A stretch of DNA of 64,000 bases from Lutibacter sp. (GCA_027449025.1 DAIDMK010000009.1:17939-81938), one strand, 5' to 3'. Numbered from the stretch's first letter, positions 15,985-24,731 are shown. Numbers and translations: made by a program. Notes: generated by a model not told the origin, from the letters alone.

Positions 15985-16859
15985 AAACCTGGATAATTTA
16001 TTTTACGCGCTGTACCTGCATAACATTGCTGCAGTGAATTTGTGGTTCTTGTTAAAGCCACCATTAAAGGACTTTTGATATCATCAAAATAAACTGTTTG
16101 CGTTAATACCTTTAAAAGTTCTGCCTTTATTTGTGTTGTTAATTCTTGTTCGTGAAAAGTATTTATTATTTCAATTACTTTGGCGTCAACAATGGGGCGA
16201 AAAGGTTCCATAATATCGTCAGCCAAACAAAACGCATTGTATTTATTGTGATGATGGATGCCCAAAGTGCTTAAAAGTCCGCTTCCGGCTATGGCTCTTG
16301 CAACTGCTGCCCTTAAAATAATGTAGCCATAATTTAAAAACAAATTTGGGTAATCGCCATAGCGTTCTCTTTTAAATTCAAAATCGAAAATATGCTTCCA
16401 ATAATGGGCAGCCGCAACACCTTCCCTGTTTTCTGTATCGCCACTTAAGACTTTAGATTCATGAAAATTTAAAACCTCATAGGGTTTGTTTAATAATTGT
16501 AAGTGTTGTGCCTGATGTTTAATTTTTGTCTTTACGGTTTGTTGCCAAAGTTGTTTTTTTAGTGGTTCGGTAGCGTTAATTTGATTTGTAAATAGTTCTT
16601 GCTGAATGTGATGGTTGTCTAAATTTAGCAACATGCTGCAAGGCATATGTTTTGCGTCACAAAAAATAACTGCAACATTGTTTTCGGTTAGTTTTGTTAA
16701 GGTAGGGATTGAAACGTAAATTTCGGGATGTTCCATAACCACAAAGCCAATATCTTCAATGGGGATTGAGGCATTTCTGATTTCCGATTTTACTACAAGT
16801 TGTTCATATTGTGTTGTTAAAGAGCATTTGTTTGAGAAAAAGAGTGTTTTTTTGAGCAT
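15975..16859 (-). CDS. cas1: CRISPR integrase Cas1 (type II)
   Basis: The 294-residue protein has an N-terminal beta domain (MLKKTLFFSNKCSLTTQYEQ) and a helical catalytic domain. The metal ligands are visible: Glu146 in NREGVAAAHYW, His within GIHHHNKYNAF (202-204) and Glu218 in ADDIMEPFRP. Cas1 inserts new spacers at the leader end of the array. The pair cas1-cas2 is read towards the array from the far side, and a REP/RAYT block of about 1.4 kb lies between. No csn2 or cas4 is present, as expected for type II-C. Confidence 0.96.
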   Translation of the reverse strand: MLKKTLFFSNKCSLTTQYEQLVVKSEIRNASIPIEDIGFVVMEHPEIYVSIPTLTKLTENNVAVIFCDAKHMPCSMLLNLDNHHIQQELFTNQINATEPLKKQLWQQTVKTKIKHQAQHLQLLNKPYEVLNFHESKVLSGDTENREGVAAAHYWKHIFDFEFKRERYGDYPNLFLNYGYIILRAAVARAIAGSGLLSTLGIHHHNKYNAFCLADDIMEPFRPIVDAKVIEIINTFHEQELTTQIKAELLKVLTQTVYFDDIKSPLMVALTRTTNSLQQCYAGTARKINYPGLWS

Positions 16860-16929
16860 TTTTATTTAAATTTAGTACTTTTCTAAATGTTATTTTAATA
16901 CTCTTAAAAATTTAAAACCATTCTAAATA

Positions 16930-16960
16930 AAAAAGCTCCTAAAATTTTCAGGAGCTTTTT
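16930..16960 (-). terminator. Intrinsic terminator of the acidic protein gene
   Basis: AAAAAGCTCCT and AGGAGCTTTTT form an 11-bp stem with a nine-base loop, T-rich on both strands, 24 bases after the stop of the minus-strand gene at 16984-17655. It separates that gene from cas1. Confidence 0.85.
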
Positions 16961-16983
16961 AAAATTATTTAAAAATTTAATGG

Positions 16984-17655
16984 TTAATCATTATCAACAG
17001 GAATTTCATAATCACCTTCAAATTCCAGCGCAGGGAAATCTGCATCTTTTATAAGGTTTTCTGAAGCTGCAATCTTAAAATTGCTATTGTCTTTTGTTTT
17101 TAATTCCCATACAATACCTTCAGCTTCTGGAAATTCTGCATTTTCATCCATTTGTGCACTAAACAATCTTTTTAGGATATTTCTGTCGGAAAGGCCATTG
17201 CTAAATAATTTCAGCAAAATTTCTTTGGTAATTATAACATCAGCGTTTGCGTCCATTGGTGTAATTGAACAATCGATTAAGGTTGCATTAGCGCTTGGGA
17301 AAGTTCCGTTGAATGCTTTATAAAGTAGCTGATTGCAATTGAACAAGGCATATTGGAGTTCTATTTCCGGATATTCTTCACAAACGGTATCAATTAACAT
17401 ATCATTTGAAATTTGGTCAATTTGCCCTTCTGTTAATTGTTCCCCTAATTTGTGCTGCAAAACAATAACAGCGGCTTCTTTTGGTTCAAAATCGGTAATT
17501 GCCATTAATAACAATTCATATAAATTTTCTTTTTTGGCAGTTCCGGCATCGGGAAAATTATACTTTTCCAACAATTGAATATAATCTTCAGTGGTCCAAT
17601 AATCCTTTATTTCATCAACAGTTTTTATGTTGTTTATTTTTATGTTGTATTTCAT
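16984..17655 (-). CDS. Acidic protein of unknown function upstream of cas1
   Basis: The 223-residue protein is soluble, with no signal peptide or membrane segment, and strongly acidic: I count about 42 Asp/Glu against 19 Lys/Arg. The C-terminus ends FEGDYEIPVDND. Several Cys are present (positions in TVCEEYP, LFNCNQ, LIDCS) but no recognisable motif. I do not recognise the family. It is on the same strand as cas1-cas2 but separated from them by a terminator, so co-transcription is not implied. A DNA-mimic or CRISPR role would be speculation. Confidence 0.8.
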   Translation of the reverse strand: MKYNIKINNIKTVDEIKDYWTTEDYIQLLEKYNFPDAGTAKKENLYELLLMAITDFEPKEAAVIVLQHKLGEQLTEGQIDQISNDMLIDTVCEEYPEIELQYALFNCNQLLYKAFNGTFPSANATLIDCSITPMDANADVIITKEILLKLFSNGLSDRNILKRLFSAQMDENAEFPEAEGIVWELKTKDNSNFKIAASENLIKDADFPALEFEGDYEIPVDND

Positions 17656-17687
17656 TTGTTATTTTTTATTGTTTTTTTGTCAAATGG

Positions 17688-17736
17688 AACGCCTAGCAGC
17701 TTACTTTTTTTATTAGATTATTTTGTTGTAGGCGTT
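17688..17736. repeat. Inverted repeat AACGCCTA / TAGGCGTT
   Basis: AACGCCTA (17688-17695) and TAGGCGTT (17729-17736) are perfect inverted copies 33 bases apart. On the minus strand they bracket a mini-frame starting MKRLQQNNLIKK at the ATG that follows the duplicated leader described below. Confidence 0.5.
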
Positions 17737-17830
17737 TCATCTGTTTAATTTTTATTTTTTTGTTGGTACAGCTGCTGTTCGCCATTAATCATTTTGCTGT
17801 GTATCAAAATTTGTTATGGCTCGTTATATT
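17735..17830 (-). repeat. Leader-like repeat, copy 1
   Basis: About 95 bases, including CAGCTGCTGTTCGCCATTAA, TATCAAAATTTGTTATGGCTC and TTCATCTGTTTA, are nearly the same as 58719-58807. On the minus strand both copies run into an ATGAAA. Here the following frame is only 14-30 codons long, while at 58 kb it is the DUF1858/DUF2249 gene. Confidence 0.8.
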
Positions 17831-18490
17831 TTTTAGTTATTTATGTAATTATTATTCAGCAACGTTTATAAGGGATACTGGTTTCATTATTCATTATTAA
17901 TAGTAACTGCGTATTCTATTATAAAAGGCAAGATAATTATAAAAAAACGCCGAACCAAAAATTAATTAACCGCAAAGCACGCAAATAAAAACTGCAAATC
18001 GCGCAAAAAAGTTTTAAGTTTTTTAAATTCTAATTTATAAATCATCTTGCATATTCTATTATAAAAAGCAAGTAAAATATTAAAAACCAAATCCAGAATC
18101 TAAAGATTTCTTCTTCTAAAATCGTAAATTAACTATCGTAAATCAATTTGCGGAAGGGATTGAAGAGGAAAACCTTTTTGAGCTTTTTTAGCGAAAAAAG
18201 TTTGGAACGAAAAGCCCGACCCCACCCGCCTTTTCGGCGGGGAGGGAAACGCCCACCAAAAAGGCGGGCAGTTCTAAAATAATGTTTTGGTAAAATTACA
18301 GGTATTTATGGAATTTAGCTTTTATTTTAAGGTAAAATTCAACAATTGGCAATAAATTAATTGCAGTAAAAATATTAGAAAGAAAAAAGGACAGGGGTTT
18401 ATTCCATGTCCTCTTTTCATTCAACAAATTCTAAAACAAGTTAAAGAATTTAATAAGGTTTTGTCATTTTGTCTTGACAATCATTAATGA
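17831..18490. other. Intergenic region with short repeats and no gene
   Basis: Two copies of TATTCTATTATAAAA followed by GCAAG occur near 17912 and 18052. A GC-rich double hairpin lies at 18204-18269. No coding sequence was recognised. Confidence 0.6.
18204..18269. repeat. GC-rich double hairpin repeat, copy 1
   Basis: GGAACGAAAAGCCCGACC is followed by CCCGCC-ttttc-GGCGGG (18225-18241), GGGAAACGCCCA and a second stem GCCCACC-aaaaa-GGCGGGC (18251-18269). The same sequence in shorter form occurs inverted at 47312-47350. Confidence 0.7.
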
Positions 18491-18793
18491 TTATAATAAA
18501 ATGATTAAAAGTAAAATAATAATAATGGCGCCAACTGAAATATAAATACCGTTTCCGGTCGATCTTATTTCTGCGTTAATGGCACGAACTTCTTTTCGAA
18601 GTGCTTTTTTCTCTGAACGTTCAAGTTCTGATTTGTCCATATCTTTAATTTCTTCCAAACGATTAAGCATCACTTGAATTTCTGCAGGAATTTCTTTAGG
18701 GGCTGTTGTAGGATTTTTTTCTGAAGCGTTAACTGTTGTAAATGCACCTAATGATAACATCATTATCATTAAATAAAGTCTTGATTTTTTCAT
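18491..18793 (-). CDS. Small exported protein with C-terminal membrane anchor
   Basis: The 100-residue product has a signal sequence (MKKSRLYLMIMMLSLGAFTTVNAS), a charged helical middle with ELERSEKKALRKEVRAINAEI, and a C-terminal hydrophobic helix YISVGAIIIILLLIILL. It resembles small Bacteroidota envelope proteins of unknown function. The frame is open to 18841, but the predicted transcript starts near 18824, so the ATG at 18793 is used. It is driven by one of the eight shared promoters. Confidence 0.75.
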   Translation of the reverse strand: MKKSRLYLMIMMLSLGAFTTVNASEKNPTTAPKEIPAEIQVMLNRLEEIKDMDKSELERSEKKALRKEVRAINAEIRSTGNGIYISVGAIIIILLLIILL

Positions 18794-18830
18794 TTTGTCG
18801 CTGTTTAAAATTGTTAAATAAGTTATATAG

Positions 18831-18898
18831 TAAATGTGCAATATATTGTGACTTATAAAGTTACATATTTTTTATTATAATTTACATAATTCACACAT
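18831..18898 (-). promoter_or_regulatory. Shared direct-repeat promoter, site 1
   Basis: Minus strand: TGTGTGAATTATGTAAA, second repeat ATATGTAAC 21 bp on, 21 nt gap, then CACATTTA at the -7 position (18838-18831). It precedes the small membrane-anchored protein gene by about 40 bases. Confidence 0.8.
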
Positions 18899-18907
18899 AA
18901 AGATATA

Positions 18908-18940
18908 AAAAAATGACAGGCTATAAACCTGTCATTTTTC
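18908..18940 (-). terminator. Intrinsic terminator of the OmpA-family gene
   Basis: AAATGACAGG and CCTGTCATTTTT form a stem of at least ten pairs with a seven-base loop and a T-run on the minus strand, 35 bases after the OmpA-family stop codon. Confidence 0.85.
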
Positions 18941-18974
18941 ATTTCAAACAATTTTCTATAATAAATTATACAAT

Positions 18975-20999
18975 TTATTTTTGTGGTACTACGTCAATAA
19001 TTACGGTACGGTTATAAGATCTTTCTTCAGGAAGTTTATTTCCGAAAGGGGCTGTACTTTCATTTTCACCCGATCCACTAACTTCAAATGTAACGCCTAT
19101 TGTGCCTAATTTAGCCACACTGTTTTGTAAAGTAGTTTTAACATCATTTGCTCTTTTTACAGACAATGTTTGGTTATAAGCTTCCTCACCAATAACATCG
19201 GTATGACCGTGGATAATAACTTTTGCGTTAGCTGGAATTTTTGGAGCCACAACTTCTGAAAGATATTTGTTGTACATCGCTATAGCTTTTGCATCATCAA
19301 ATTCGTATATAATACTGAATCTCATTCCTTCTTCAACTTTAGAAGGTGTCCAAGCTACAATGTGTGCGGCAGATTCTTTAGTTACAATTTCACCGGTTTT
19401 GTTTGTGCCGATCATTTTCACTTTGTAATCTCCTTCAAGACTTGTGCCTAAAATTGTGTTTCCGGAAATACGCACTTCTTCTTGTGTGTAAGGACCGAAA
19501 TGTTGTACGGTTCCGTTTTCGTCTGTAATTTCCATTTGCCAAGTGCTAAATGCTTCCTCTGCTCCGTCAACTTTAAAAGTAACGTAACTTTCAATTGGAG
19601 CTTCAGGCACTTTAATAATTTTTACTGGTTTCAACGGCGCATCTGGGCCACTTTGGAATTCCATTAACAAGGCAGGGGAGTTGCTTTCAACAGAAACTCT
19701 GCGGTCACCTTCTCTTAGCAATGCCAACTCACGTGTTCCTCCTGGCTGTTCTTCAGCAATTTTTGGTTTGTTTCTTCCTTCAATGGCAATTCTTGTTGCA
19801 TCGATTGCGAACACATCCACCAAATATTTTTTAACAGATTCTGCCATTATTTTTCCTTCTGCAGGGCCATTTTCCGATGATCCAACCAAAACAATTGTTG
19901 AGGTAGGATTTTTTCCCATACGGTCACCAAGAATATTTAAAATATTGTAATAAACTGTCATTTCACGTTTTGAACGGCCTGCCAATTCTGTATTAGGCGC
20001 AAACACTTCAACTTGATCTTCTTTAAAGTCACTTACCTGATCCTTGTTCAACAATACATAACGTTTTGAGATATCTGTAGATTCTTGATCAAAATAGATA
20101 TAGTTACGCAATGGGAATGTTTCGGTTACCCTTATTTCTCCTGGAACGTTTAAAGGGGCATTCACCGTAAATTCAACTTCTGGGATTACTGCAACCACTT
20201 CTTCAACCTGTAAAATTTTATGGCCGCTACCAATTTTAAGAACAACACCCGCTCTTATAGTAGTTACGTTCCAAGTTTCTATTGAACGTGGATCTTGTCC
20301 GAAATAAGGATGATAAGCTACAAAAGGCGAAAGCACCAATTGTGTTTTGCTGGTTGCTTTTGACAATTGCATATCGTATCCCATACCAATTTGTGCAGAG
20401 ATAATTGTTTCTTCAACATCGCTAAAATCTCCTTTAACATCTGCTGGGGCAACCTGATTAGGGAAATTTGGATTTATTGCTTGTTTATAAGTAAATGCTT
20501 TGTCTTGTTTGAAAGCAAATCTTGGACCGCCATACAAATAGAAATTTCCTTTAGTTGGCGCAAAACGCAAACTTGGTTCTATAGTAATATAACTTAAGTC
20601 GGTTGACAAGTCGGCCGGACAATCACAATCGGTTAATTGTTGATCGAAATCACCTTCACGGCTGTCTAATCCGGCTTGTATAATAAATCCGAATCTTGTG
20701 TTAGGTTTGTGAAATTCTATGCTTGGCGCAAGAAACAAACCGATACCATCACCTTTATGAAAAGTGGTAGGAGGTGTAAATGCTGCATTCAACTGTTGTG
20801 TTGAGCCATCATAGAAATTAAAGTTTGCACCACCAGCAACACCAAAGTACCAAGAAGGTTTTGAGTATTCTACTTCCTGTGCTTGAAGCGGAGATTGAAT
20901 CCCTGTTATAATCAAGGCACCTACAATAAGGCCTTTTAGGGTTAGTTTAAAGGAACTGGCAAAACCGGATCCTTTTTTTAAATTAGTTTTATTTTTCAT
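18975..20999 (-). CDS. OmpA family outer-membrane protein
   Basis: The 674-residue protein has a signal peptide ending near SPLQAQ, an N-terminal beta-barrel-like domain (WYFGVAGGANFNFYDGS, aromatic C-ends of strands), a middle region, and a C-terminal OmpA peptidoglycan-binding domain with VIIHGHTDVIGEEAYNQTLSVKRAND. A second OmpA-like segment (TSTIVLVGSSENGPAEGK and ATRIAIEGRNKPK) lies in the middle. It should tie the outer membrane to the cell wall. It lies 76 bases after the ice-binding protein gene on the same strand and may be its operon partner under shared promoter site 2. Confidence 0.9.
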   Translation of the reverse strand: MKNKTNLKKGSGFASSFKLTLKGLIVGALIITGIQSPLQAQEVEYSKPSWYFGVAGGANFNFYDGSTQQLNAAFTPPTTFHKGDGIGLFLAPSIEFHKPNTRFGFIIQAGLDSREGDFDQQLTDCDCPADLSTDLSYITIEPSLRFAPTKGNFYLYGGPRFAFKQDKAFTYKQAINPNFPNQVAPADVKGDFSDVEETIISAQIGMGYDMQLSKATSKTQLVLSPFVAYHPYFGQDPRSIETWNVTTIRAGVVLKIGSGHKILQVEEVVAVIPEVEFTVNAPLNVPGEIRVTETFPLRNYIYFDQESTDISKRYVLLNKDQVSDFKEDQVEVFAPNTELAGRSKREMTVYYNILNILGDRMGKNPTSTIVLVGSSENGPAEGKIMAESVKKYLVDVFAIDATRIAIEGRNKPKIAEEQPGGTRELALLREGDRRVSVESNSPALLMEFQSGPDAPLKPVKIIKVPEAPIESYVTFKVDGAEEAFSTWQMEITDENGTVQHFGPYTQEEVRISGNTILGTSLEGDYKVKMIGTNKTGEIVTKESAAHIVAWTPSKVEEGMRFSIIYEFDDAKAIAMYNKYLSEVVAPKIPANAKVIIHGHTDVIGEEAYNQTLSVKRANDVKTTLQNSVAKLGTIGVTFEVSGSGENESTAPFGNKLPEERSYNRTVIIDVVPQK

Positions 21000-21075
21000 T
21001 TTTTTATGAATTAAATTTTATCAAATGTGATTAAGATTAAAATATTCCCCCCGAAGGGGGAACATCTAAATTTTA

Positions 21076-23046
21076 TTAAGGTTTAACAACACTGCTAGCA
21101 TCTAATGTAACCGCTGTTTGTGCTAATAAACTACCTTTAATGGTTGCTCCAGTATTCAAGGAAATTAAAGTTTTAGATAAGATATTTCCTTGGAATTGAA
21201 CAGTTGTTCCAAGAACTGCCTGACCAGTAACTAACCAGTAAATATTTTCAGCCTTTGCGCCATTTGTTAAAGTAATAATAGCACCATCTCCTACTGTAAG
21301 GTCTTGGGCAATTTGGAATACGAACATTGCGCAATCATCACCGCCACCATCTAGGGTTATTCCATTTGTTATTGATAGTCCTGTTCCCCATTTGTAAACA
21401 CCTGCAGCCAAAGTTTGACCATTAAGATTTCCTGCCAACAGTTCAGTTGTGCCTGCTGCCAACCCATTTCCTGTGGTAAACGCAGTATGCATGTCATTTA
21501 TAGCCGTGTTTAGATTAGCAGGCGTTGGAACTGCATAACTTGGTGCGTAAATTTTACCTGTTACCAAACTTGAGGTAGAGTATGCTGCACCGGCTGTAAG
21601 ATTTAATGCAAATCCTGTTATATAGGTGGCTTCTGCTGGAAATATTCCCATATCGCCTACAACTGAAGTTGTACCTGTTGTTGAAATTCCAGATTCTGCC
21701 AATACCACATAATTGCCAGCAGTTCCTAAATCTATTGCTGGTGTACACGTAGTGGTTGCTATTAAACTAAAATTCGCTGTAATATTTTTATTAGCATTCA
21801 TTAGTACCGTTAACGGATTGTTAGATCCTGTAGCATCACCACTCCAAGAGGTAAATTCATACCCTGAATTTGGTGTTGCTGTTAATACTACGTTATCTCC
21901 ATTGTTGTAAGTTAAATTATCTGGATTTTTCACAACAGTTCCGTTTACTGCAGTTACATTTAATGTAAATGCGGCAATTGGACTAAAATTGGCTGTAATG
22001 TTTTTATTGCCATTCATAGTCACTGTTAATGGATTGTTAGTTCCTGTTGCATCACCGGTCCAAGAAGTAAATAGGTAACCTGTGGCTGGTGTAGGCGTAA
22101 GCACCACTATAGCTCCATGATTATAGGTAGCTTGTACTGGGTTTATTGCCACTGTTCCATTTACTGAAGTTACCTGTAAAGTATAAGTTTTAAGTACAAA
22201 ATTAGCAACTAAGGTTGTGTTTGCATTTAACGTGAATGTGTAATTTGCATTGGTTGAAACTTCAACTCCAGCCAATGTCCAGTTTACAAAGGTGTATCCA
22301 ACATTTGCAGTTGCTGCTACAGGAACATTAGTTCCGGCATCAAATGAACCAGATCCATTTGTTGATCCGCCTTCAACTGGACTTGATGATAAGTTTACGG
22401 CAAATTGAGATGCAGGGATAATACTATAGTTAGCAACCAAAGTTCTGTCTGCTGTCAATAAAAATTGATAATTTGCACTTGTAGAAACTTCAATTCCGTT
22501 ATCTGTCCAATTTGTAAATGTATAACCTGCATTTGGCACAGCTGTTACAGTTACTGCTGTACCTTGTTCAAATAAACCACCACCAGCAGTTAAACCACCA
22601 ATAGTTGGATTTGATGACACGTCAACAGAAAATTCTGGTAAAGGAGGAACTGTTACAAATGACCACACATAATCTTCTTGCAACGCATTTCCTCTTTCAT
22701 CTTTAGCCAAAGTTTTAATGGTACCAGTATATTCGGTGTTTTCAGCAAGTAGTGATGAAGGCGTAAAAACAGCCGTTGAATCGGTATAGGTAACCGTTCC
22801 ATTAATCAAAGCACCATTAGCGCTTACAGTAAATGAAGCTCCAGTAATTGTTGAAGGATTCATTTTTTCGTTGAAAGTTGCCGTGATTATCTGGTTTAAA
22901 GGTACATCAATATCCCCGTTTTCAGGAACTGTTGCGAACACAAGTGGGCAAAGACCATCAACTTCATTGAAGTCATCTTCTGCACAACCTGAAAATAATA
23001 AAACAAATGCAAATGCAATTGTTGAAAGTAATTTTTTTGTGATCAT
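21076..23046 (-). CDS. Ice-binding lipoprotein: Big_5 domain, four InlB-type repeats, DUF3494 domain
   Basis: The 656-residue protein has a lipoprotein signal (VLLFSGC), a bacterial Ig-like Big_5 domain (VPENGDIDVPLNQIITATFN), four repeats of about 70 residues in two subtypes (GYTFTNWTDNG and GYLFTSWTGDATGTNNP types), and a C-terminal DUF3494 domain from about residue 435 (IDLGTAGNYVVLAESGISTTG ... LLAQTAVTLDASSVVKP). DUF3494 proteins bind ice and inhibit recrystallisation or help cells stay on ice. The lipid anchor and spacer repeats suggest display on the cell surface. Promoter site 2 lies upstream; the OmpA-family gene follows. Confidence 0.93.
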   Translation of the reverse strand: MITKKLLSTIAFAFVLLFSGCAEDDFNEVDGLCPLVFATVPENGDIDVPLNQIITATFNEKMNPSTITGASFTVSANGALINGTVTYTDSTAVFTPSSLLAENTEYTGTIKTLAKDERGNALQEDYVWSFVTVPPLPEFSVDVSSNPTIGGLTAGGGLFEQGTAVTVTAVPNAGYTFTNWTDNGIEVSTSANYQFLLTADRTLVANYSIIPASQFAVNLSSSPVEGGSTNGSGSFDAGTNVPVAATANVGYTFVNWTLAGVEVSTNANYTFTLNANTTLVANFVLKTYTLQVTSVNGTVAINPVQATYNHGAIVVLTPTPATGYLFTSWTGDATGTNNPLTVTMNGNKNITANFSPIAAFTLNVTAVNGTVVKNPDNLTYNNGDNVVLTATPNSGYEFTSWSGDATGSNNPLTVLMNANKNITANFSLIATTTCTPAIDLGTAGNYVVLAESGISTTGTTSVVGDMGIFPAEATYITGFALNLTAGAAYSTSSLVTGKIYAPSYAVPTPANLNTAINDMHTAFTTGNGLAAGTTELLAGNLNGQTLAAGVYKWGTGLSITNGITLDGGGDDCAMFVFQIAQDLTVGDGAIITLTNGAKAENIYWLVTGQAVLGTTVQFQGNILSKTLISLNTGATIKGSLLAQTAVTLDASSVVKP

Positions 23047-23106
23047 AATTTTTGGGTTTTAAAGTTCATAATTTTTGTTAATGGGGTATTAAAATTTTTC
23101 ATTGAA

Positions 23107-23175
23107 CAAAGGTGGTTACATATAAGAGTCAAAGCATTACACAATTTTGTCAAAGACTTGTATAATTCACACATT
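23107..23175 (-). promoter_or_regulatory. Shared direct-repeat promoter, site 2
   Basis: Minus strand: AATGTGTGAATTATACAAG, second repeat TTGTGTAAT 21 bp on, 21 nt gap, -7 box CACCTTTG (23114-23107). It serves the large ice-binding protein gene; start codon at 23046. Confidence 0.85.
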
Positions 23176-23273
23176 GGTTTTATGAAGAGATTTTTTTAGA
23201 CTGAGACTTAACCTAGGAAAGTCAAATTTTTTTTGATGAAAGGCAGTTTTTATCTGATTTGAAGAAAATGTTT

Positions 23274-23318
23274 GACAAAAAAATATCGGCATTTGATATA
23301 CCGATATTTTTGTTTGTC
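23274..23318 (-). terminator. Terminator after the first lmo0937-type gene
   Basis: AAATATCGG and CCGATATTT form the core stem, extended by flanking A- and T-runs and GAC/GTC ends, 19 bases after the stop codon at 23337. Confidence 0.8.
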
Positions 23319-23336
23319 CAATAAGAAATTGTTATA

Positions 23337-23480
23337 TCATCCTCTAATAATTCTTAGTATAACTGCAATAACTGCAATAACCAAGAGGATGTGAATGATT
23401 CCTCCTACGTGAAACCCTAAGAACCCGATGGCCCAAAGAATCACTAAAATAACTGCAACGGTGTAAAGTAGATTTCCCAT
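23337..23480 (-). CDS. lmo0937 family membrane peptide, copy A
   Basis: A 47-codon frame reads MGNLLYTVAVILVILWAIGF, then LGFHVGGIIHILLVIAVIAV and ILRIIRG. This is the small two-helix lmo0937/DUF5670 family, often induced by stress. The frame is short but start, length and sequence match the family, and a related copy lies 256 bases upstream. Confidence 0.85.
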   Translation of the reverse strand: MGNLLYTVAVILVILWAIGFLGFHVGGIIHILLVIAVIAVILRIIRG

Positions 23481-23736
23481 AATTTATATATTTAGTTGTT
23501 ACAGCCGTCGGCTGACAGATTTGTTTTTATCAACCAGTTCTGGTCAATAAATTGTTTAATTTTTAAATGCTTCAATCTTTTAATGATTGCGTTTTCTAAA
23601 ATTAACAATAACTTTTATGCTATGGATTGATAATGATCAATTTATGGAATGATTTATCTTATTTTTTGATAAAAAAATACCGAAGCTTCACAAAAAACAA
23701 CGATATTTTATACCAACGTAAATCAATCTGAATGTT

Positions 23737-23892
23737 TTAAAGTATCCTTCTTCCTGAAATAAGTCTGAAAATTACTGCAATTATGGCAATGACCAATAAA
23801 ATGTGAATTAAGCCGCCCATACTATATCCAAGGAAGCCAATGGCCCAAAGAATTACTAAAATGACGGCAACGGTGTAAAGTAGATTTCCCAT
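23737..23892 (-). CDS. lmo0937 family membrane peptide, copy B
   Basis: A 51-codon frame begins MGNLLYTVAVILVILWAIGF, followed by LGYSMGGLIHILLVIAIIAV and IFRLISGRRIL. It shares the first 22 residues with copy A and is clearly a tandem duplicate. Function unknown; stress-linked in other bacteria. It follows the coiled-coil lipoprotein gene on the same strand. Confidence 0.85.
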   Translation of the reverse strand: MGNLLYTVAVILVILWAIGFLGYSMGGLIHILLVIAIIAVIFRLISGRRIL

Positions 23893-24075
23893 GATATATA
23901 TGTTTAGTTGTTTATTCGTTTAACTGTTTATTCGTGTCCCTACGACTGTACTTCGGCTAAGCTCAGCAGCCACACTCAGGATGGCAAATTGCTATTATGT
24001 TTATTTGTGTAATTGAATTTTTAACTTTTGCCTACTGCCTTCTCTGCCTACTGCCTATTGGATTTTACCTAATTT

Positions 24076-24513
24076 TTACTCGTTTTTAACCGTAAAGTTT
24101 TTAAAGGCTTCGCCCAAATCATTCATATCTTTGTTGAACTCTGTTTTAAATGATTCCCAATTGTCTTTTCCGCTTTCTTTATAAGCATCTAGTTTTTGTT
24201 TCATGGCAATATTTTTTTGTTCCAATATGGCAATTTGTTCCTGATAGTAAATTTGTGCGTCTTTTTTTGAAGAGGCAATTTTCACTTTAAAGTCGGCAAT
24301 CATTTGGTTATTGGCGTCTATCTTTGCTGTTGTTTCTATCTTAAAATTTTTGATATCCGCTAAATATTCCTCTTTTGCGATATTGAAATCTTCATCTGCT
24401 TTGATCGATTTGTCTTCTGCCTTGTTCACCTTTTCAGCAGCAGTGTTGCAACTTGTGAAAATTGCACCCGATAACAATATGGCAGCGCTAAGTGTAAAAA
24501 TTAATTTTTTCAT
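24076..24513 (-). CDS. Coiled-coil lipoprotein, sll1863-like stress protein
   Basis: The 145-residue protein has a lipoprotein signal (ILLSGAIFTSC) and a long charged helix with AEKVNKAEDKSIKADEDFN and YYQEQIAILEQKNIAMKQKL. It resembles proteins annotated as sll1863-family stress response proteins; I recognise the layout rather than a specific motif. It starts 30 bases after the CsbD gene and is probably in its operon, under promoter site 3. Confidence 0.75.
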   Translation of the reverse strand: MKKLIFTLSAAILLSGAIFTSCNTAAEKVNKAEDKSIKADEDFNIAKEEYLADIKNFKIETTAKIDANNQMIADFKVKIASSKKDAQIYYQEQIAILEQKNIAMKQKLDAYKESGKDNWESFKTEFNKDMNDLGEAFKNFTVKNE

Positions 24514-24542
24514 TTTTATGGTTTTTTTTATTAATTAAAAAA

Positions 24543-24731
24543 TTATAGTGTGGCGATAATATTAAGGATTTCCTCTTCTGATTTCCCAAGCTTTATCTGA
24601 AGTTTTTTTACCAATTCCTCTTGTTTTCCTTCTTCAAACAACAAATCATTGTCTGTTATCTTGGCAAATTTATGCTTCAGCTTTTGTTTTGTTTCGTACC
24701 AGTTTTTTCTCATCTCTATTGCATTTTTCAT
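24543..24731 (-). CDS. CsbD family general stress protein
   Basis: The 62-residue protein matches the CsbD pattern of KxxLKxKWGKLTDDDL: here NWYETKQKLKHKFAKITDND, followed by EEGKQEELVKKLQIKLGKS. CsbD proteins are small, abundant and induced by general stress; their biochemical role is unknown. First gene of a probable operon with the sll1863-like lipoprotein, 40 bases downstream of the -7 box of promoter site 3. Confidence 0.85.
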   Translation of the reverse strand: MKNAIEMRKNWYETKQKLKHKFAKITDNDLLFEEGKQEELVKKLQIKLGKSEEEILNIIATL

